From Thioglobus_B sp964403565 (lineage in GTDB: Bacteria; Pseudomonadota; Gammaproteobacteria; PS1; Pseudothioglobaceae): DNA of 58,635 bases. Position numbers and translations under genes: made by a program. The notes under the pieces were generated by a model. It ran no database searches. It had not been told where the DNA came from and saw only the letters and a program-made list of their open reading frames with translations. Of the stretch, positions 8,011-15,871 are shown in pieces; positions within the stretch are counted from its first letter, which is position 1, and the number at the start of each line of letters is the position of its first letter. Location of the stretch: assembly GCA_964403565.1 (NCBI GenBank), contig CAYOFV010000003.1, positions 1-58,635 on the forward strand, read 5' to 3'.

Positions 8011-8601
8011 TTACTTTACTTTTAACTCTTTAAGTAATGCATTAAGCGCCTGAGCTCTATGTGAGATAGAATTCTTTACTTCTGGATCAAGCTCAGCCGA
8101 TGCAACTTTATGAGTTGGTACATAAAAAATTGGGTCATAACCAAAGCCATTTTCACCAACTTTTTTACGAAGAATTTCACCTTCCCAGCCACGTTGAATA
8201 ATTATCGGTGTTGGATCATTAGCATGCTCAACATACACTATTGCACACCAGAATCTACCACTACGCTTTTTATCTGGCACTTCTTCCATTTCTTTAAGAA
8301 GTTTTTGTGTGTTGGCTTCATCATCACCATGATTGCCTGCATAACGAGCTGAGTATATTCCAGGCTCGCCATTAAGTGCATCAACCACTATTCCTGAATC
8401 ATCGGCCAATGCTGGCAATCCAGATTGTTCTGCTGCATTTCTAGCTTTTATTATGGCGTTTTCAACAAAAGTAAGTCCAGTTTCTGGAACTTCTTCAACA
8501 TTCATATCGCTCATGGAAACAACTTCATAAACACCGTCTAACATGGCATTGAATTCTCTTATTTTTCCTTTATTGTTACTAGCAAGAATGATTTTTTTCA
8601 T
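8011..8601 (-). CDS. rdgB: dITP/XTP pyrophosphatase
   Basis: House-cleaning nucleotide pyrophosphatase (RdgB/HAM1 family) that hydrolyses dITP, ITP and XTP to keep deaminated purines out of DNA and RNA. It has 196 residues, the usual length. Signatures are ILASNNKGKIREF at the N-terminus, ALADDSGIVVDAL with the metal-binding Asp pair, PGIYSARYAG, GFGYDPIF and SHRAQAL. It is divergent from rpiA across a 63-bp gap and upstream of hemW, a common bacterial pairing. Confidence 0.96.
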   Translation of the reverse strand: MKKIILASNNKGKIREFNAMLDGVYEVVSMSDMNVEEVPETGLTFVENAIIKARNAAEQSGLPALADDSGIVVDALNGEPGIYSARYAGNHGDDEANTQKLLKEMEEVPDKKRSGRFWCAIVYVEHANDPTPIIIQRGWEGEILRKKVGENGFGYDPIFYVPTHKVASAELDPEVKNSISHRAQALNALLKELKVK

Positions 8602-8626
8602 AACGGTTTGTTTTTGGTTCTCAGTG

Positions 8627-8632
8627 TATAAT
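8627..8632 (+). promoter_or_regulatory. Probable -10 element of rpiA
   Basis: A TATAAT hexamer lies 32 bases upstream of the rpiA start in the 63-bp divergent gap. No convincing -35 TTGACA sits at 16-18 bp. A clear AGGAG ribosome site follows just before the ATG. The call rests only on the hexamer and its position. Confidence 0.4.
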
Positions 8633-8664
8633 CGCTTGAATATTTAAAAAATTAGGAGCATATT

Positions 8665-9327
8665 ATGACTCAAGACGAAATGAAGCAAGCAGTTGCTCAA
8701 GAGGCACTTAAGTACGTTGTTAAAGACACTATTATAGGCGTAGGCACTGGATCTACAGCAAATTTTTTTATTGATGCTCTAGCAACAATGAAGGATGAAA
8801 TCAAAGGTACGGTTGCTAGTTCTGTTGCTACACAGGAGCGTTTAGAAGGTCATGGTATTAAGGTATACGACCTAAACGAAGTTGAAGCTATTTCTGTTTA
8901 TATTGATGGTGCAGACGAGTCTGACAATGAGCTAAACCTTATCAAGGGCGGAGGCGGTGCATTAACTCGTGAAAAAATTGTAGCTGCTGTTGCTGATAAG
9001 TTTGTATGTATTGCTGATGAATCTAAATTAGTTAATATTATGGGCGATTTTCCGTTACCAGTAGAGGTAATCCCTATGTCTGCGAACTATGTAAAACATC
9101 AAATTACACGTAGAATTGGTGGTACGCCATTTGTTCGTGAAAATTTTGTAACAGATAATGGCAATTTAATTCTTGATGTAGAAGGATTACAAATTACTGA
9201 CCCTAAAGCAATGGAGAATGAACTTAATTCTATTGTTGGTGTTGTAACCAATGGTCTTTTTGCTAATCGTGGTGCCAACGTTTTACTTCTAGGTACTCCT
9301 AATGGCGTTAAAGTTGTTGGTGCTTGA
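8665..9327 (+). CDS. rpiA: Ribose-5-phosphate isomerase A
   Basis: Interconverts ribose-5-phosphate and ribulose-5-phosphate in the pentose-phosphate and Calvin pathways. It has 220 residues, the normal length. Signatures are GVGTGSTANFFI (phosphate loop), DGADESD, KGGGGALTREKIVA with the catalytic Glu, and the C-terminal GLFANRGANVLLLG. The ATG is preceded by an AGGAG site. The gene is flanked by minus-strand genes on both sides and ends 19 bp before the convergent M48 protease. In an autotroph it would supply ribulose-5-phosphate for CO2 fixation; that use is inferred. Confidence 0.97.
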   Translation: MTQDEMKQAVAQEALKYVVKDTIIGVGTGSTANFFIDALATMKDEIKGTVASSVATQERLEGHGIKVYDLNEVEAISVYIDGADESDNELNLIKGGGGALTREKIVAAVADKFVCIADESKLVNIMGDFPLPVEVIPMSANYVKHQITRRIGGTPFVRENFVTDNGNLILDVEGLQITDPKAMENELNSIVGVVTNGLFANRGANVLLLGTPNGVKVVGA

Positions 9328-9345
9328 TAATTTAGCAAATAACCT

Positions 9346-10674
9346 TTAGTCAATTTCTTGGTAAAGATCGATCTTTTTCTGTAATTGATCGATCTTACTA
9401 TTTACAACATCAAATAAATCTTGAGAGTGAGTTGTAGCCTTGGCTCTATCATACTGTCCTATCGCACCTTCTAACTTGCCTTGTAGCTCTAAGGCTTTTG
9501 CACTGTAAATATGCGATCTGTCAAACTGGGAAGTAGCAACATATAGATCTGATAAAAGCTTATTGCTCTGATAGGTTCCGCCATTTGCACGCAAATAAAC
9601 CTTAAGCATCCTAATACCATTTGAGGTTAAATTATTTTCAAAATAAGCATTGGCTAAATAATATAAAGCGGACTCGTTATCGCTTAAAGGTAGTAGATAT
9701 TCTTTAACCTTGTCAATATCTCCTAGCTTGGAAAAAATCCTTCCTGCAAGTATCAAAACAGGTGCTGTAGTATTTACATTTAGTAAATCCAAAATATAGT
9801 CTTTTGCAATGCTATATTTCTGAGATTCTAGCGCGTCATAAGCTTGCATATACAGCGCTAGATCTTTATTTGTACTATGCTTAATACGCGAATTATCATG
9901 ATAATAAAGCCTAGCTTTTATAGTTAAATACTCAAACGAGTCATCTCTGTAATCACCACTTTCTCTAGCAACTCTTTGTACAGTGTCTGCCATGCGATTA
10001 ACACTTAATGGATGAGTACGCAAAAACTCTTTGGCATTTTCACTATTTTCAAGTTTTGCAAAAAAATCTGCCAAGCCTTTTGGATTGTAGCCTGATTTTT
10101 TCAGTATAGCTGTACCAACTCTATCTGCCTCCCACTCATGTTCACGAGTAAAGTTAATATTTTGCTGTGCAGTACCGGCAACAGTAGATGCAGCTATAGC
10201 TTGTGATGCGTCTGAATTATCAATAAGTGCGGCAGCAAGCATGCCAGCCACCATCAAATAAGTTTGCCTATCACTTTTTTTAATAAATCTATTAAGATGA
10301 TTCTGAGTAACATGTGAGATTTCATGCGCCAATACACCAGCTAATTCAGCCTCTGAATCAGACTCTAACAACATTCCAGTATGTATGCCGATATATCCAT
10401 ACGGCCCTGCAAATGCATTAATGCTTTTATCATTTAAAAAGAAAAAATCAAAGTGTTTATCTGGATTTGGACTATACGACACCATTTCAGAGCCAATTTT
10501 TTTCAAATAAACTTGGGATTCAACATCGCTAATAACTGAATTAGTATCCCAAATAATTTGCAGAAACTCATTACCCCTTTTCTTTTCACTAAGCGATTCT
10601 GCGGTATTAACCTCTGGCAAACTAAGTGCAAATACTTGAATCGATAAGAAAAATATTGCTACAAACTTTATCAT
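9346..10674 (-). CDS. BepA-like M48 metalloprotease with TPR region
   Basis: Periplasmic zinc protease of 442 residues. Residues 1-17 form a signal peptide. The zinc motif is HEISH at 117-121, the third ligand is Glu182 in EHEWEADRVG, and a hydrophobic segment lies between them. The C-terminal half (about 260-435) is helical with TPR-like spacing. This layout matches BepA/YfgC, which helps assemble or degrade outer-membrane proteins such as LptD. BepA itself is about 490 residues, so I leave the symbol open. A TATAAT on the minus strand just upstream of its start may be part of its promoter. Confidence 0.9.
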   Translation of the reverse strand: MIKFVAIFFLSIQVFALSLPEVNTAESLSEKKRGNEFLQIIWDTNSVISDVESQVYLKKIGSEMVSYSPNPDKHFDFFFLNDKSINAFAGPYGYIGIHTGMLLESDSEAELAGVLAHEISHVTQNHLNRFIKKSDRQTYLMVAGMLAAALIDNSDASQAIAASTVAGTAQQNINFTREHEWEADRVGTAILKKSGYNPKGLADFFAKLENSENAKEFLRTHPLSVNRMADTVQRVARESGDYRDDSFEYLTIKARLYYHDNSRIKHSTNKDLALYMQAYDALESQKYSIAKDYILDLLNVNTTAPVLILAGRIFSKLGDIDKVKEYLLPLSDNESALYYLANAYFENNLTSNGIRMLKVYLRANGGTYQSNKLLSDLYVATSQFDRSHIYSAKALELQGKLEGAIGQYDRAKATTHSQDLFDVVNSKIDQLQKKIDLYQEID

Positions 10675-10819
10675 AAACTCATTATATTTGACTATTGCTA
10701 GCTACACGACTAAAATGTGCGGACTTATTAGTAATTTTGCTACTGTTTTTTATAGCTCTATTTTCTAGTACGTTTAATTATTTAATAAAAACTATTTAAT
10801 CAAATATAAGGAGTCCACA

Positions 10820-11044
10820 ATGGCTGACGAAACTTTAGACGCATCAGGCTTAAACTGCCCACTTCCAATTTTAAAAACTAAGAAAGCACTTTCTAAAATG
10901 GATGCTGGAAAAATCTTAGACGTAATTTCAACAGATGCTGGCTCAGTAAAAGATATTGAAGCTTTCTGTAATCAAACTGGCAATAAATTAATTTCTACAG
11001 TTGAAGACGGTGGTAAATACGTTTTCACTATTGAAAAAGTTTAA
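10820..11044 (+). CDS. tusA: TusA-family sulfur carrier
   Basis: Small cytoplasmic persulfide carrier of 74 residues with the hallmark motif LNCPLPILKTKKAL; the active Cys is C13. In sulfur oxidisers TusA passes sulfane sulfur between DsrE-type proteins, rhodaneses and the Dsr or Hdr-like oxidation systems. It has a strong GGAG site and sits 34 bp upstream of a DsrE2-type gene on the same strand, the pairing typical of dissimilatory sulfur metabolism. A role in tRNA thiolation is also possible, but the neighbour argues for sulfur trafficking. Confidence 0.93.
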   Translation: MADETLDASGLNCPLPILKTKKALSKMDAGKILDVISTDAGSVKDIEAFCNQTGNKLISTVEDGGKYVFTIEKV

Positions 11045-11078
11045 ATTTAATAATTTAATTTTTATCTAGGAGGAGAAT

Positions 11079-11594
11079 ATGTCTGACGATAACAAAATGA
11101 CTATCATTGCTACAAAAGGTACTTTTGATTGGGCTTTCCCTCCATTCATTCTTGCCTCAACAGGTGTTGCGATGGATAAAGAAGTAACAATCTTCTTTAC
11201 TTTTTATGGCCTTAACTTACTACTTAAGGACACATCAAAACTAAGAGTTACTCCTATTGGTAACCCTTCTATGCCAATGAAAATGCCATTTGGACCTAAG
11301 TGGTTACAAAATATTGATTTTGGCCCTAAGATCCCAAATATTGTTTGGAATATTCCTGGCGCTGATCGTCTAGTAACTTGGATGATGAAGAAAACTATGG
11401 CTAAGCACGGCGTTGCAAAGCTTGAAGATCTTCGTGCTATGTGTCAAGAGTTTGATGTTAAATTCATTGCTTGTGAAATGACAGTTGAATTATTTGGCTA
11501 TGACAAGTCTGACTTTATCGATGGTGTTGAGTTTGCAGGTGCTGCAGCTTACTTTGATGAGGCAGCTTCTGGTAACCACCACCTATACATGTAA
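11079..11594 (+). CDS. DsrE2-type sulfurtransferase
   Basis: DsrE/DsrF/DrsH-like protein of 171 residues. The N-terminal ATKGTFDWAFPPFILASTG matches the DsrE2 group. The predicted sulfur-binding cysteine is C132 in KFIACEMTVELFG, and C122 is ten residues before it. The segment around 35-50 is hydrophobic, as in DsrE2 proteins that associate with the membrane. It has a strong AGGAGG site and follows tusA closely. It probably exchanges persulfide sulfur with TusA. The route by which sulfur enters is not shown here, since dsr and hdr genes are absent from the window. Confidence 0.92.
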   Translation: MSDDNKMTIIATKGTFDWAFPPFILASTGVAMDKEVTIFFTFYGLNLLLKDTSKLRVTPIGNPSMPMKMPFGPKWLQNIDFGPKIPNIVWNIPGADRLVTWMMKKTMAKHGVAKLEDLRAMCQEFDVKFIACEMTVELFGYDKSDFIDGVEFAGAAAYFDEAASGNHHLYM

Positions 11595-11652
11595 TTTTTG
11601 CTTTGTCTTTTTATCTTTTACAAGGAAGATAGAAGTACTCGCAAAAACAAGA

Positions 11653-11685
11653 AATAAAAAAAACCTCCTTGCGGAGGTTTTTTTA
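11653..11685. terminator. Intrinsic terminator between DsrE2 and HAD genes
   Basis: The stem AAACCTCC (11661-11668) and GGAGGTTT (11673-11680) has a TTGC loop. T-runs follow on the plus strand and, from the A-run at 11656-11663, on the minus strand. It lies between convergent genes and should work in both directions. Confidence 0.9.
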
Positions 11686-11699
11686 TATCTATAAATATC

Positions 11700-12353
11700 T
11701 CAATGCCAATCTAAGCTTGGCCATGATCTATCTTTAGCAATCTTTAATAATTTTTCATCGCCGTGAACAACAACTGGGTTGTCGACCAATTCTAACATTG
11801 GTAAATCATTATGCGAATCTGAATAAAAATAAGCACCATTAAGATTTTCACCAGTTTCTACCAGCCATCTATTTAAATGCTCAATCTTGCCTTTTTGAAA
11901 ACAAGGAGCGCCTTTAACTTGACCTGTGTATCTACCATTCTTTATTTCAGGTTCTGTAGCCAATAAATCATCAATACCGTATTGAGCAACAATCGGTGCA
12001 GTGACAAAACGATTTGTCGCTGTAATAACCAGTACTCTATCACCTTGCGATTTATGTTTATCCACTACTGCTTGCGCTTTAGGCAATATGATAGATTGGA
12101 TCTTTTGCTGCATAAAATCTTGATGCCAAGCGTTTAATGTTGTCATTGAGTTTTGAGAAAGAGGCTCTAGGCAAAATTCTAAATATTCATTAATATCCAA
12201 CCTGCCCTTGGCATACTCATCAAAAAAATACTGATTTTTAACTTGATAAGTGTTTGGGTCAACTGCACCGATTTCACTCATAAACTCTCCCCAAAGAAAG
12301 TCACTGTCTCCACCAATAAGGGTTTTATCCAAATCAAAAATTGCCAATGCCAT
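11700..12353 (-). CDS. HAD-IB family phosphatase (SerB-like)
   Basis: Haloacid dehalogenase-type phosphatase of 217 residues. Motif I is FDLDKTL near the N-terminus, motif II is the Thr in VLVITATNRF, and motif III is YSDSHNDLPML. The GGDSDFLW cap start and overall length match subfamily IB, which includes phosphoserine phosphatase-like enzymes. The frame extends to a TTG at 12365. I chose the ATG at 12353 because GAGGTG sits at the right distance before it and two bases after the stop of the LOG gene. The substrate cannot be told from the sequence. Confidence 0.85.
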   Translation of the reverse strand: MALAIFDLDKTLIGGDSDFLWGEFMSEIGAVDPNTYQVKNQYFFDEYAKGRLDINEYLEFCLEPLSQNSMTTLNAWHQDFMQQKIQSIILPKAQAVVDKHKSQGDRVLVITATNRFVTAPIVAQYGIDDLLATEPEIKNGRYTGQVKGAPCFQKGKIEHLNRWLVETGENLNGAYFYSDSHNDLPMLELVDNPVVVHGDEKLLKIAKDRSWPSLDWH

Positions 12354-12354
12354 A

Positions 12355-12945
12355 TTACACCTCAAGTCTATCTAATATTTGCTCAACACTATCAACTATT
12401 TCAAATGAAGTCAAATCTGCTGAGCCAACATATTGCTTTTTTTCTAAATTACCAAACCAAGCTAATAATGGATTCCAGAATGTTGAATCAAATAACAAAA
12501 TTTTAATCTGTTTGCCTTTTCTTGTTTGTACTAAGGTTAGTACTTCCATTAACTCGTCAGCTGTTCCAAACCCACCAGGAAAAAATACACAAGCATCGGC
12601 ATGTTTAATCAACATGACTTTACGGGTGAAAAAGTGATCAAATATCAAACACTCATCAAGATAAGGATTGGGCTCTTGCTCTTTTGGCAACTTGATATTT
12701 AAACCAATACTTTTTGATTTACCCTCAAAAGCCCCACGATTTGCTGAGCTCATAATACCCGGGCCTGCTCCGGTTAAAACATTAAATCCACTATCAGATA
12801 AAGACTTACCTAATTGATAAGCGATTTTAGCTAAAGGGTCGTCTTGAGTGATGCGTGCAGAACCAAAAATACTAATATTGTTGTCAAACTTTTCAAGTGT
12901 AATTTGCGCCTTATTTAGCTCTGATTCAACAACATCAATTTTCAT
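12355..12945 (-). CDS. LOG-family protein (TIGR00730 type)
   Basis: Lysine-decarboxylase-like Rossmann protein of 196 residues. It carries the family motif PGGFGTADELMEVLTLVQ and an early SIFGSARI plus GAGPGIMSSANRG nucleotide-phosphate loop. Characterised members cleave nucleotide 5'-monophosphates, including cytokinin-type N6-substituted AMP. The function in free-living bacteria is less clear. It overlaps the hemL stop by 4 bases and is followed directly by the HAD phosphatase, so the two may act in nucleotide salvage; that link is a guess from position. Confidence 0.88.
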   Translation of the reverse strand: MKIDVVESELNKAQITLEKFDNNISIFGSARITQDDPLAKIAYQLGKSLSDSGFNVLTGAGPGIMSSANRGAFEGKSKSIGLNIKLPKEQEPNPYLDECLIFDHFFTRKVMLIKHADACVFFPGGFGTADELMEVLTLVQTRKGKQIKILLFDSTFWNPLLAWFGNLEKKQYVGSADLTSFEIVDSVEQILDRLEV

Positions 12946-14225
12946 AGTTTGGCAAACACACGTCCTGCTGCATCAATCGTTGCTTGAATATCCTCATCTG
13001 TATGTGCACTTGACACAAAGCCGGCTTCATAAGCCGAAGGTGCCATATAAATACCCTCTTCTAACATTAGGTGATAGAATTTCTTGAAACGCTCAATATC
13101 ACACTGAGAAGTTTCATTAAAGTTAGTCACAGCTTTTAAATCTGTAAAGAATAAACCAAACATGCCGCCCACATTATTAGCCGTCATTGGAATATTGTTC
13201 TCTTTAGCTTTTTGCAAAATGCCATCAGTTAGCATTTTTACTTTTGCACCAAGCTTGGTATAAAACTCAGAGTCACTTGCAAGCTCGGTAAGCATAGCTA
13301 GACCTGCAGACATTGACATTGGATTACCTGATAGTGTTCCAGCCTGATACACTGGACCAAGTGGAGCAATATATTCCATAATTTCACGCTTACCACCAAA
13401 AGCTCCAACTGGCAGTCCGCCACCAATCACTTTTCCAAGCGTTGTTAGATCTGGCTTAACATTAAAATACTCTTGTACACCGCCAAGTGCCACTCTAAAT
13501 CCAGTCATAACCTCATCAAAAATAAGCACTACACCGTGTTTATCGCAAGCTTCTCTCAAACCTTGTAAAAAGTTATTAACTGGTGGAATGCAATTCATAT
13601 TTCCAGCTACAGGCTCAACAATAATACAGGCAACATCCTTACCAACATCTTCAAGAACCTCGTTTACTTGATCAATATTGTTATATTCCAATGTAAGTGT
13701 ATGCTCAGCAAGTGACGCAGGAACCCCAGGTGAAGTTGGCACACCAAGAGTTAGCGCCCCAGATCCTGCCTTTACTAGCAAAGAGTCTGAATGGCCATGA
13801 TAACAACCTTCAAACTTAATAATCTTATCTCTGCCTGTATATCCTCGAGCTAAGCGAATAGCACTCATAGTGGCTTCTGTGCCAGAACTAACCATGCGCA
13901 CAAGCTCAATCGAAGGCATAATTTCACAAACTTTTTGTGCCAATTTAGTCTCAATCTCTGTTGGCGCTCCAAAGCCTAAACCTTTAGCTAGAGTATCTCT
14001 AACTGCATCAACTACTTTTTTATTCGCATGTCCAAGAATCATTGGACCCCAAGACGCAACATAATCAATGTATTTTTTATCATCCGCATCAAATAAATAT
14101 GCACCGTCACCTTTGGTGAAAAATATTGGATTACCGCCCACACCATTAAATGCCCTTACAGGTGAGTTAACCCCGCCAGGAATATACTCTTTAGCTTGAT
14201 TAAATAAATTATCCGATTGACTCAT
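12942..14225 (-). CDS. hemL: Glutamate-1-semialdehyde 2,1-aminomutase
   Basis: PLP enzyme that converts glutamate-1-semialdehyde to 5-aminolevulinate, the committed precursor of haem and sirohaem. From the ATG at 14225 it has 427 residues, the normal length. Signatures are GGVNSPVRAF, SSGTEATMSAIRLARG, FDEVMTGFR and LGKVIGGGLPVGAFGG with the PLP lysine. The open frame runs 21 codons further into holB. I rejected that extension because an AGGAG site lies just before 14225 and the N-terminus there matches the family. It belongs to the holB-tmk-pabC/mltG run. Confidence 0.97.
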   Translation of the reverse strand: MSQSDNLFNQAKEYIPGGVNSPVRAFNGVGGNPIFFTKGDGAYLFDADDKKYIDYVASWGPMILGHANKKVVDAVRDTLAKGLGFGAPTEIETKLAQKVCEIMPSIELVRMVSSGTEATMSAIRLARGYTGRDKIIKFEGCYHGHSDSLLVKAGSGALTLGVPTSPGVPASLAEHTLTLEYNNIDQVNEVLEDVGKDVACIIVEPVAGNMNCIPPVNNFLQGLREACDKHGVVLIFDEVMTGFRVALGGVQEYFNVKPDLTTLGKVIGGGLPVGAFGGKREIMEYIAPLGPVYQAGTLSGNPMSMSAGLAMLTELASDSEFYTKLGAKVKMLTDGILQKAKENNIPMTANNVGGMFGLFFTDLKAVTNFNETSQCDIERFKKFYHLMLEEGIYMAPSAYEAGFVSSAHTDEDIQATIDAAGRVFAKL

Positions 14226-14233
14226 AATTGCTC

Positions 14234-15247
14234 CTAGTATTTGCTTAATATTTGTGGATATTGTTTTAAATGGGTAATGTGTGACCAAATAACTAAAACA
14301 TTATCCAATAATAATTTCATATTTACGCTGGTTTTTTTAAGCTCAATAGAATGATAAACATCATCCAACAATTTAAATAGAAAATCACTTTTAACCTTTT
14401 GTGCAACCTTATTCAACTCAACCAAACCACCACTTTGTTTTAATAATTTAAGCCTAATTGCCTCAATAACAATATTTTGCAAACATTTTAAAACCTCAAC
14501 CTCTCTACCGTCGAAGTCTTTAGTTTGACTAACCATAGTTGGATGTATTGCAATATTTAATAATTGATTTTGCCATGACTGATACTCTTTATATGTATTA
14601 GTGGAAAGCTCTGAAAGTACAACAGATGGTACGCCATATGCATTTTCCAACAATTTTTCAAAATCAAAATCTTGAGTTTGTGACTGATCAATATGCTTGG
14701 CGATCCAATTTATAGTGTCTTGTGAATATGATGGTGGTATATGTATAGTTTGACACCTGGATACAATAGTAATTGGCAAAGAGTCTGCACTATGTGCAAG
14801 CAAAATAATTAGAGTATTCTCTCTAGGCTCTTCCAGAGTTTTTAACAAGGAATTACTAGCCTGGATATTCATATCATCGGCATAAAATAAAAGGCCAATT
14901 TGCAAATCATCCGCAGTTTTGTTTAGTGCATCACAAAATGCTCTTACCTGATCAATGCGAATATCTTTAGAGCGGTTTTTGGTCTTTTCATTAATCTCAC
15001 CAGACTTACAATAAATTAAATTTTCATAGTTTGAGCGTCTAATAAGTGTTGGTACATCTAGCTCTTCAGCTACATTATCATTAAGAATTTTTCCTGAGTC
15101 GTCAACTAAAGTTTTTATCAATTCTTGCGCCAACTGCAACTTACCAATACCTTCACTTCCAGTAATAAGCAGTGCATGTGGAAGATGATTATTGTCAATC
15201 ATTCTCTTTAATTTTGAGAAAGCTTTTTCGTGCCAAGGTAGAATCAT
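14234..15247 (-). CDS. holB: DNA polymerase III delta-prime subunit
   Basis: Clamp-loader subunit of 337 residues. The N-terminal AAA+ domain has a P-loop-like GSEGIGKLQLA, and the sequence retains LLKTLEEPRENTLIILLA and the SRC motif (VSRCQTIHIPP) that contacts neighbouring subunits. E. coli delta-prime has a zinc-binding Cys cluster; I see no matching four-Cys cluster here. The C-terminal collar domain is divergent. It overlaps the tmk stop by 4 bases, and tmk-holB adjacency is a conserved gammaproteobacterial arrangement. Confidence 0.9.
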   Translation of the reverse strand: MILPWHEKAFSKLKRMIDNNHLPHALLITGSEGIGKLQLAQELIKTLVDDSGKILNDNVAEELDVPTLIRRSNYENLIYCKSGEINEKTKNRSKDIRIDQVRAFCDALNKTADDLQIGLLFYADDMNIQASNSLLKTLEEPRENTLIILLAHSADSLPITIVSRCQTIHIPPSYSQDTINWIAKHIDQSQTQDFDFEKLLENAYGVPSVVLSELSTNTYKEYQSWQNQLLNIAIHPTMVSQTKDFDGREVEVLKCLQNIVIEAIRLKLLKQSGGLVELNKVAQKVKSDFLFKLLDDVYHSIELKKTSVNMKLLLDNVLVIWSHITHLKQYPQILSKY

Positions 15248-15861
15248 AAACTATCTAAAATTACTCTTATTTGTTTAGTTGTATGTTCAATATTTTGCGA
15301 GGAGTCAATAAGTCTTATTCTTTCTGGATACGCCTTAGATCTATCTATATAAGCTTGCCTAACCCTTTCAAAAAAATCCATTTTTTCCATCTCTATTCTA
15401 TCTTTACTACCTCTTTTCTCCACTCTAGACATTCCTAATTCTACTGGGACATCTAGCAGCAATGTCATATCTGGGATAAAATCTTGCATAGTCCAATCTT
15501 CCAGTGCCGATATACGAGATATATCTAAACCACGACCTCCGCCTTGATAAGCAAATGAACTATCAGTAAATCTATCACTTAAAACCCAATCTCCTTTTTC
15601 AAGAGTCGGCATAATCTTATTTTGAATATGTTCATTTCTTGCAGCAAACATAAGTAAAAGTTCAGTATCTGCATGCATCTTGCCGGTATCGTTACTTAAT
15701 AGTAACTCTCTTATTTTTTCACCTAAATCTGTTCCGCCAGGTTCACGGGTAAGAACTACGTTTATACCTTTTTGTTTAAGATACTCACAAATAAACTCAA
15801 TTTGAGTACTTTTGCCCGCACCTTCAACACCATCGATAGTTAAAAACTTTCCTTTCTGCAT
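15244..15861 (-). CDS. tmk: Thymidylate kinase
   Basis: Phosphorylates dTMP to dTDP for DNA synthesis; cytoplasmic, 205 residues. The P-loop is DGVEGAGKSTQ near the N-terminus, the DRX motif is SDRFTDSSFAYQGGGRG, and the lid region includes the Arg-rich RVEKRGSKDRIE. It lies 10 bp downstream of the pabC-mltG fusion and overlaps holB. This order (pabC, mltG, tmk, holB) is the usual gammaproteobacterial cluster. Confidence 0.97.
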   Translation of the reverse strand: MQKGKFLTIDGVEGAGKSTQIEFICEYLKQKGINVVLTREPGGTDLGEKIRELLLSNDTGKMHADTELLLMFAARNEHIQNKIMPTLEKGDWVLSDRFTDSSFAYQGGGRGLDISRISALEDWTMQDFIPDMTLLLDVPVELGMSRVEKRGSKDRIEMEKMDFFERVRQAYIDRSKAYPERIRLIDSSQNIEHTTKQIRVILDSL

Positions 15862-15871
15862 GTTTGGTATT

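Noticed and set aside
10820..11594. A complete sulfur oxidation cluster
   Set aside because: Only tusA and a DsrE2 gene are present; no dsrAB, sox, hdr or apr genes occur in the window.
12942..14288. Longer HemL starting at 14288
   Set aside because: The extra 21 codons lie within holB, do not resemble HemL, and an AGGAG site marks the ATG at 14225.
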